NCBI RefSeq assembly: GCF_905147045.1
Contig: NC_065903.1
Span: forward strand, 186,001 to 250,000
DNA: 64,000 nt
From: Nymphalis io
Lineage: Eukaryota > Arthropoda > Insecta > Lepidoptera > Nymphalidae
Reading direction: 5' to 3'
Below the pieces are notes generated by a model. That model worked only from the letters and a program-made list of their open reading frames with translations, was not told the DNA's origin and ran no database searches. Positions 58,331 to 64,000 of this stretch are shown here, piece by piece (within the stretch, counting starts at the first letter, position 1; the number at the start of each line of letters is the position of its first letter). Made by a program: the position numbers and the translations under genes.

Positions 58331-58860
58331 ATTGTTATGTATTATTGTTCCAATAATATTTGCTTACTAATATTACATCATTTATGCGATAAGATACTTG
58401 TTGAGATGTTTTATTCTGTCACTATCGAACCGCGGGTTTCTAATAATAATAAGACATAATTTAATAACTTATAAAAAAACCTTTGTGTTATATTTTTTAT
58501 TGCTCTTTTTCGTTCAGCGTTAACAACGATGATCACCATCTTCTAGTACATTAAAAATAACTATAAAGTTCACCGTTTCAAACATTTTATAGGAACGTAA
58601 TCCTTAAACGCCAGGTGAAGCCACCGGCACAAACCGACGAAGCCACTTGCGGTATTCTTAATATCTCTCCGACACCTTACCCCACACGGGACGCGCACCC
58701 TTTACTTATCATAACTTTTATTTTCATACGTGAGGGTGAATACTTTAAATAAGACTTATTGTGAAGGCAACCTGTTAAGTATCATGAAAGCCGTTTCATA
58801 AAGCATTGTGTGTTTAGACGTCTGGCACAAATATCTTGCACAAACATCTTCCTGACCGAT
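58331..58860. other. Intergenic sequence
   Basis: No gene or repeat is recognised. Confidence 0.45.
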
Positions 58861-59155
58861 TTTTTTTTATAAAATACTTAGGCGGACGGGTGAATGATTT
58901 TTTTATATTATAGGTAAGATGAGCAAATGAAACACCTGATGGTAAGTGGTCACCAACGCTCATAGACTTTGGCATTGTAAGAAATGTTAACCATCGCTTA
59001 CATCGCCAATGCGCCACCAACCTTGGGCTCTAAGATGTTATGTCCCTTGTGCCTGTAATTACACTGGCTCATTCACCCTTCAACATGAAAATACTAATTA
59101 CTGCTGTTTTGCGGTAGAATAGCTGATGAGTAGGTGGTACCTACCCAGACGAGCT
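58861..59155 (-). repeat. SINE family B copy
   Basis: Nearly full length but rearranged near its 3' tail, where two T-runs occur about 35 nt apart; it ends in cccagacgagct. Confidence 0.8.
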
Positions 59156-59929
59156 AGAGTCAGGCACGGACTTAGGGCCAGACTCAGATTTTGGCTCATT
59201 CAAGGTCAAGGTCTAACTTAGACATATTTTGGCTCTCAATATTACTCACATAATCGGCTCCATTTAGTAAGACGCTCTCATCCAATCTGTCACAACAGTT
59301 GACTATATAAAAGTTGATGAATATAACCTTAGTATATGAATAATATATTTTAACTAATTGTAAATGAGTAAGTTTACTTTATATACTTTATATATATTAT
59401 ATAGCACGGATTACGTTATCAATTGCGTAATATAGCTTTATGTATTATCAATACGCAGATACGGTAAGCACAATGCTAATGCCGGATTTGATTTATCACC
59501 AAAACTAAATCCATCATTATACATTAGTAGATTTCGATAAAGCGCCCTCAGTTGCTCAGTGCGCTCTAAAAGTATACTCTTATATGTTAAAATATTTTTC
59601 AGGCAGAAGGACATTGCAAAATTTTAAAATATAGTAGTTTAGTGGCTAGTGAAAGCACGAAGAGTCGTTGGTTCTGTGCAGAACTCTTTCCGGTCTTGTG
59701 GCTTGCGCACTCATCTCTGCACTATAATACGCCCCGCACATTTGCCCTTGAGATTTGGGTGCCATGGCCAAAATCGGTCAGGAAATTAAAGAGCGTTATT
59801 AATGCATTTATTTTTTGTAATTTTGAAATACTGCACGACAAACAGGAAAGATATCTCTATCCAGAAGTGAAATCGTTATATAAAAGAAAATGCTATGTTT
59901 ACTTACTATTTATTAATAAAGCGCTTTAC

Positions 59930-59962
59930 TGTATTTACTTTGTACTATACAAAGTAAATACA
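59930..59962. repeat. 15-bp perfect hairpin
   Basis: tgtatttactttgta (59930-59944) and tacaaagtaaataca (59948-59962) are exact reverse complements around a 3-nt loop. Confidence 0.85.
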
Positions 59963-59973
59963 TGTATATTATA

Positions 59974-60050
59974 GGAGTCGAGATGGCTCAGAGGATAGAA
60001 GTCATGAATTTTAAACGAGGAGTAAGTTCGAGTTCAGGCACAACTTGCTT
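59974..60050 (+). repeat. SINE family A head fragment
   Basis: agtcgagatggctcagagga, followed by a degraded B-box region (agttcgagttcagg), marks a solitary tRNA-like head. Confidence 0.5.
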
Positions 60051-60203
60051 TAATAATAATTACATATAAACTGTTATTGCCACACCAGTCATAATTTATT
60101 ACTTCTAAAAAACCCAAACTTACACGTATTACAAATACTTACTTTATTAATTATGAAGCCTCATCCGACCCTATTTTAAACATTTTTATTTAGCAAGCGA
60201 GGG

Positions 60204-60292
60204 GCGCCGCGTGTGCAATTGATCGGTAACCGGAGCCATGGGGCGTAATGTGTCTATTGCTTCACACCCTGTGATTACCGGCTCGGTTTTCT
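60204..60292 (+). other. GC-richer element, related to one at 61.9 kb
   Basis: Shares caattgatcgg, gtaatgtgt, attgcttcacacc and a ccggctcg-like end, in the same order, with the segment at 61902-61990. No gene, and not recognised as a known transposon. Confidence 0.4.
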
Positions 60293-60460
60293 TTCGTTTT
60301 CATGTCTTTTTGACGCGAAATAAAGACGGACTTAAATGGGAAAGTAAAACCAAAACAGTAAAATCTGATTACAAATAATAAATATTAGTTAATGATTAGT
60401 AAGGATTTATATTAAAAATGTGTTATTGTTATTTAAATTATTAGTTTAATTTAGTATTGT

Positions 60461-60665
60461 GAAGGCCTAGTGGCTAGATCACGAATCACAACCGAAGAAT
60501 GCAAGTGCAAGCCCTGGTGAGCACCAGTAAGATTTAATGTGCTTTATTGGCTTTGTATTCCAACTACATACCTTTTTGCTAAAAATCTTCTTTGAAATAG
60601 GAGAGGAACCCTTTGCCCAGCGGTGGAAAATTATAAATTTCCCACTGGTGTACAAAGGGCCTGTT
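60461..60665 (+). repeat. SINE family A, old copy
   Basis: gaaggcctagtggctagatc, cacgaatcacaaccgaagaa and the end phrase gcccagcggtggaaa keep family order; much of the middle is lost. Confidence 0.55.
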
Positions 60666-61186
60666 ATCTATTTTAGATATTTTTAACAACGTAATCGGCA
60701 CTTATCTGTTTGACAGTTGTTTTAGTATCGTAAGGTCTTAAAGACACGGCGCTTCTTTCGGTCTTCCAATAACAAAGTCCTTCGTGTAGTTGGATCATTA
60801 TTCGCCCTTTTGTGAAATATATAGCAATATCCTAGCTATGCCTTTATACGACGATAGGGTGCAATATAAAGTAAAATAGAGCTGATTCAGCGCAGTGCGC
60901 TGTAAACGAACTATAAATAAAGTCTAGGATGACCGCACTAAGCCACAAGCACCCTATAAATTATGTTTCTAGTTTTTACAGCGCTTTATTTTAACTAACT
61001 CTCTAATATCGTATGGAACATTTGTCTACTTCTGATCCCATCTTATTAACTATGTACTTCAATATAATACATAAGCAGTGCTTCATTGTGGTAAGGTTAA
61101 CATAATAGATTAAAGAAACGGGAAAAAAATTGAATTTGAAAAACGGGAGTTAAAAAAACATTTGAATAAACTTAAAAAATATTTAG

Positions 61187-61425
61187 GCCGAGATGTCTCA
61201 GTGGTAAGAACACGTACATAAGTAATCAAAGATTACATTTTCAAACCCTGACAAGCGTCATTGAATTTTTCTGTCGTTAATTTGTATTTGTAATTGAACT
61301 TAGGCTCGGTACTTCACTACCGAGCTAGAAACATATAGAAAATCTGCCACATGTATTTGCATACATATATGCACGAACTTTAGCAGCGTGGTGGAATAAA
61401 CTCCAAAGCTACTTCTTAAAGAAAC
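61187..61425 (+). repeat. SINE family A copy
   Basis: gccgagatgtctcagtggta begins the head; the body continues to agcgtggtggaataaactcc, with the final tail missing. Confidence 0.7.
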
Positions 61426-61663
61426 CTGTATAAGTCGAATTCAATTTGTTCTAATAACAAAACAAATTAAAACAGAATGTTCTGTGTTTGCTGAAATTTC
61501 ATATTAAGGATGCAGATGGCACACTAGTAAGTTGAGACCTGTATTTGCATAACACAATTTAATTTAAATATAACTTATTACACATATTAATTTTATTTTG
61601 TTTTCAATTCTGTTGTTACTATTTTAGGTCTGTGTATCAATTATCTTACTGTGGTTTAAGAAA

Positions 61664-61722
61664 TGGAGGCTGGCACTTTTCATCAGGTTACTCATTGGCT
61701 TGTCTACCTTTACTAAAATTAA
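61664..61722 (+). repeat. SINE family B 3' tail fragment
   Basis: catcaggttactcattggct followed by gtctacctttac resembles the last 50 nt of family B. Confidence 0.4.
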
Positions 61723-61901
61723 TAAATTCTGCTTTTGATGTAACATTAATATTAGACAGGTATATGAGATAATAATTTTTACAAAAAAATCTTAATTTTT
61801 TGGTACAACTATTAACTAACAATTATTTAAAAAAAATATTCTTATTTTAAAATCGGACGGTCTCATGTAGCGCACGTGGCTTTACCGTCGCTCGGGGTGC
61901 G

Positions 61902-61990
61902 AAGTGGGTGCAATCGGTAGCATTGATCGCGGTGGCCGAGGGGTGGTAATGTGTATTGCTTCACACCTTACATTCCTGGTTCGCGTTACT
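61902..61990 (+). other. GC-richer element, related to one at 60.2 kb
   Basis: Carries gcattgatcgcgg, ggtaatgtgtattgcttcac and acattcctggttcg, aligning with 60204-60292 with a few small gaps. Confidence 0.4.
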
Positions 61991-62444
61991 TCCACGAAGT
62001 GCCTTGTTACTGCGAGTGGGGCGGCTTTATGTCGAGTTACCCACACTTGCAAGAATTTGTCAATTCTATCTTTGCAATTTCTTTTAAAAATAATATAACA
62101 TACAACCTTTGCCTAAGCTACAATCATATTGCATGTTGTGTCACAATAATATGCAAATTAGCAATAACATTGATCATTATGATAGAATCATTAATAAGCT
62201 CTGCATCGATGAGCTTATACCCAACGCTAAGTTTGCAACTCTGTAAAGTCAAAAAAATATTCCATAAAATTCTGTCAATATTTTTAAATTAAAATTTCTT
62301 TCATTTTTTAATATATTATTTTAAGCAACAATTTTACGGTTTTTGGATTTTTTCCTATATGGGTAATGCGACATAAGCGGCCATATCTTTTGATTGCGTA
62401 GACTTAGAAGTTTGATATTTTCATAGCTCCAAAGCTCCTATCCG

Positions 62445-64000
62445 TGCAGTGACGGAGAAAGAATACATTTCACTGCCCCTCTCTTTCCCATGGGTGTCGT
62501 AAGAGGCGACTAAGGGATATCTGAGCGACCATCTGCTCATCTGGTGGTAGGATGCTAACATCCGCCTGGCTTGTTACCACCGTACGCATGGTGAAAAACT
62601 CGTGAAGTGGCTTGCAGCCGCGTTTCGAGGTCAGCCAGCGTACAGCCAGTGCCCGAGCGAGTATTGCCGCGATGGGTGTTGGTCCAGTGGAGACGGCTGT
62701 TGAACCAATGCCGGGGGAAACTGTATTGACCTGCCGGACAGGGAGACCCGAAGAAACGGCTGTTCCGCTGGCCGCCCGTGGCATAGTACAGGGGCCCGAG
62801 CGTGCCTAACCAGCTCGCGAGGCTGCCCCACCAGGCCACGCATAATCTCGGGGTGGACCGTCGTGCCGGTTGGTGACCGGAAGGTGGGGTCCCGGCGGCC
62901 ACTTCCGGGGGGGTTCGGGGGCCCTTCCGTCCGGCGGATCAGTATATTTTCCTTTTTGGCAAACATTTGGGAAAACACGCCTCCATACTTTGCCCATCCC
63001 TATCGTGGCAATACGTCGCTCGCTTCACGTCTCTTTTCCTTATTTTTCCAAATGGTAGCGCAAATAAGAAATAACGGTCGTTCAGCGGTGCACACCCCCA
63101 CCATACCCACGCTGTTTGAGGTCGAGTTCTCTAACATCCGAGGACTCCACGCTAACCTCAACGCTGTCCACCACCATCTCGAGACAGCACGGCCAGCAAT
63201 GTTGTTTCTCACGGAGACGCAAATACTCCGCCCTGCCGACACCAGCTACCTTAACTATCCCGGCTACATGCTTGAAGAATCTTTTAAAGCGAAAGCCGGA
63301 GTATGCTTGTTCGTCAGGGCGGATGTTTGTTGTCACCGATTGCGCTGCTTGGAGGACCCCTCCTTCTCCATGTTGGTGGTACGTGTGGACCTGGTTCGTC
63401 AGAGTCGAGTCTACGTGTGCCTCTACAGATCCCACAATGGTGACTTGGAGACAAGCCGATTATTCGACCATCTTAGTCGGGTGGCAGATGCTGCGCAAGA
63501 GCAGTTTCCTAACGCGGAATTGGTGTTTTTGGGGGATTTTAATGCTCACCATGAATCATGGTTGAAATCCCTCAAAACTGAACTTGCTGGAAGAACTGCT
63601 CATGCTTTTGCTCTCACACACGACTTGACCCAACTGGTTGATCAGCCCACCAGGATCCCAGACATTGATGGGCAAGCGCCTTCTCTACTGGATCTTCTGC
63701 TGACTTCTCACCCGGTGGAATATCAGGTTGTGGTTCAAGCTCCACTTGGTTCTTCGGATCACGGCCTTATATCTACCAAAGTGCCACAGGCCAAGCTGCC
63801 GCCATCAGCGGTATGCAAACGTCGCGTTTGGCACTATAAGTCGGCAGATTGGGACGGTATGCGCGATTACTATGCGCCAGTCCCTTGGAAGGAACGTTGC
63901 TTCAGTGGGAATGACCCGACAGCTAGTGCCGCTGCTGTTGCTGATGAGATCATGTTAGGAATGGAATACTACATTCCTAGCTCAGATCTCATCAATAGGG
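62445..64000 (+). mobile_element. Jockey/CR1-like LINE, 5' part, runs off the window
   Basis: A GC-rich leader with the phrase gggtgtcgtaagaggcgact (about 62492) precedes the coding region. From about 63446 on, the sequence is about 94 percent identical by eye to the start of the copy at 7.87 kb, and the ORF stays open to the window end. The 5' boundary is a guess from the rise in GC content. No separate gag-like ORF1 is recognised in the leader. Confidence 0.8.
63052..64000 (+). CDS. LINE ORF: APE-type endonuclease domain (partial at window end)
   Basis: An open frame from the ATG at 63052 (the frame also stays open some way upstream) begins MVAQIRNNGRSAV. It shows the APE endonuclease motifs in order: FSNIRGLHANLNAV with the catalytic-site Asn at residue 28, LFLTETQ with the catalytic Glu at residue 55, the CLYRSHNGD block, and GDFNAHHESWL at residues 161-171. 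The reverse transcriptase lies beyond the window. The domain nicks chromosomal DNA to start target-primed reverse transcription. No disabling change is visible in the 316 codons present, and the overlapping short open frames are shadows. Confidence 0.9.
   Translation, partial: MVAQIRNNGRSAVHTPTIPTLFEVEFSNIRGLHANLNAVHHHLETARPAMLFLTETQILRPADTSYLNYPGYMLEESFKAKAGVCLFVRADVCCHRLRCLEDPSFSMLVVRVDLVRQSRVYVCLYRSHNGDLETSRLFDHLSRVADAAQEQFPNAELVFLGDFNAHHESWLKSLKTELAGRTAHAFALTHDLTQLVDQPTRIPDIDGQAPSLLDLLLTSHPVEYQVVVQAPLGSSDHGLISTKVPQAKLPPSAVCKRRVWHYKSADWDGMRDYYAPVPWKERCFSGNDPTASAAAVADEIMLGMEYYIPSSDLINR

Larger units (their letters stand above)
59156..62440. other. Gene-poor intergenic sequence
   Basis: Contains SINE A remains, a hairpin and two related GC-richer elements, listed separately. 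A 110-codon open frame at 59642-59974 begins with GTG, has no domain and is not called. Confidence 0.45.

Noticed and set aside
59642..59974. 110-codon plus-strand open frame
   Set aside because: It begins with GTG, has no motif, and its end runs into the hairpin and SINE head; treated as chance.
1..64000. CRISPR arrays, bacterial operons or viral genes
   Set aside because: No regularly spaced direct repeats, no compact same-strand ORF series and no viral protein motifs were seen; introns, tRNAs and SINEs point to an insect nuclear genome.

Overview
The window looks like nuclear DNA of a lepidopteran, probably a butterfly. It is strongly AT-rich, genes are sparse, coding exons are small with GT-AG introns, and many short retroelements of lepidopteran type are present: two SINE families, RTE-type and Jockey/CR1-type LINEs, and a Lep1-like fragment. 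Nothing looks bacterial or viral.

Two protein genes can be supported fully. The main one is a minus-strand BTB-BACK-TLDc gene whose ten coding exons run from the ATG at 37197 to the stop at 19045. The exons join in frame to about 497 residues. Intron 1 is about 13.3 kb and packed with repeats. Intron 3 starts with a GC donor instead of GT and holds two further genes on the same strand: an intronless gene for the spliceosomal protein SmE (22442-22729) and a tRNA-Gly(TCC) (23151-23222). A second tRNA-Gly(TCC) (43957-44028) and a tRNA-Asn(GTT) (37870-37943) lie upstream of the BTB gene on the plus strand.

Layout: 1-18.8 kb is gene-poor, with an RTE 3' end (about 3.05-3.45 kb), a 5'-truncated LINE with an intact reverse transcriptase ORF (7.87-10.53 kb), several SINEs, a 176-bp tandem duplication and a LINE fragment nested in a SINE. 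18.8-37.2 kb is the BTB-TLDc locus with its nested genes. 37.2-62.4 kb is a gene desert with tRNAs, SINEs, an RTE insertion and scattered GC-richer islands that could be regulatory. From about 62.4 kb to the end is the 5' part of a second, fuller copy of the 7.9-kb LINE, cut by the window edge.

The repeats show who mobilises whom. The 3' end of SINE family B matches that of the Jockey/CR1-like LINE, and the 3' end of SINE family A resembles that of the RTE element. I found no evidence of a wholly new multi-gene system. The most interesting structure is the BTB-TLDc intron that carries SmE and a tRNA and uses a GC-AG junction.
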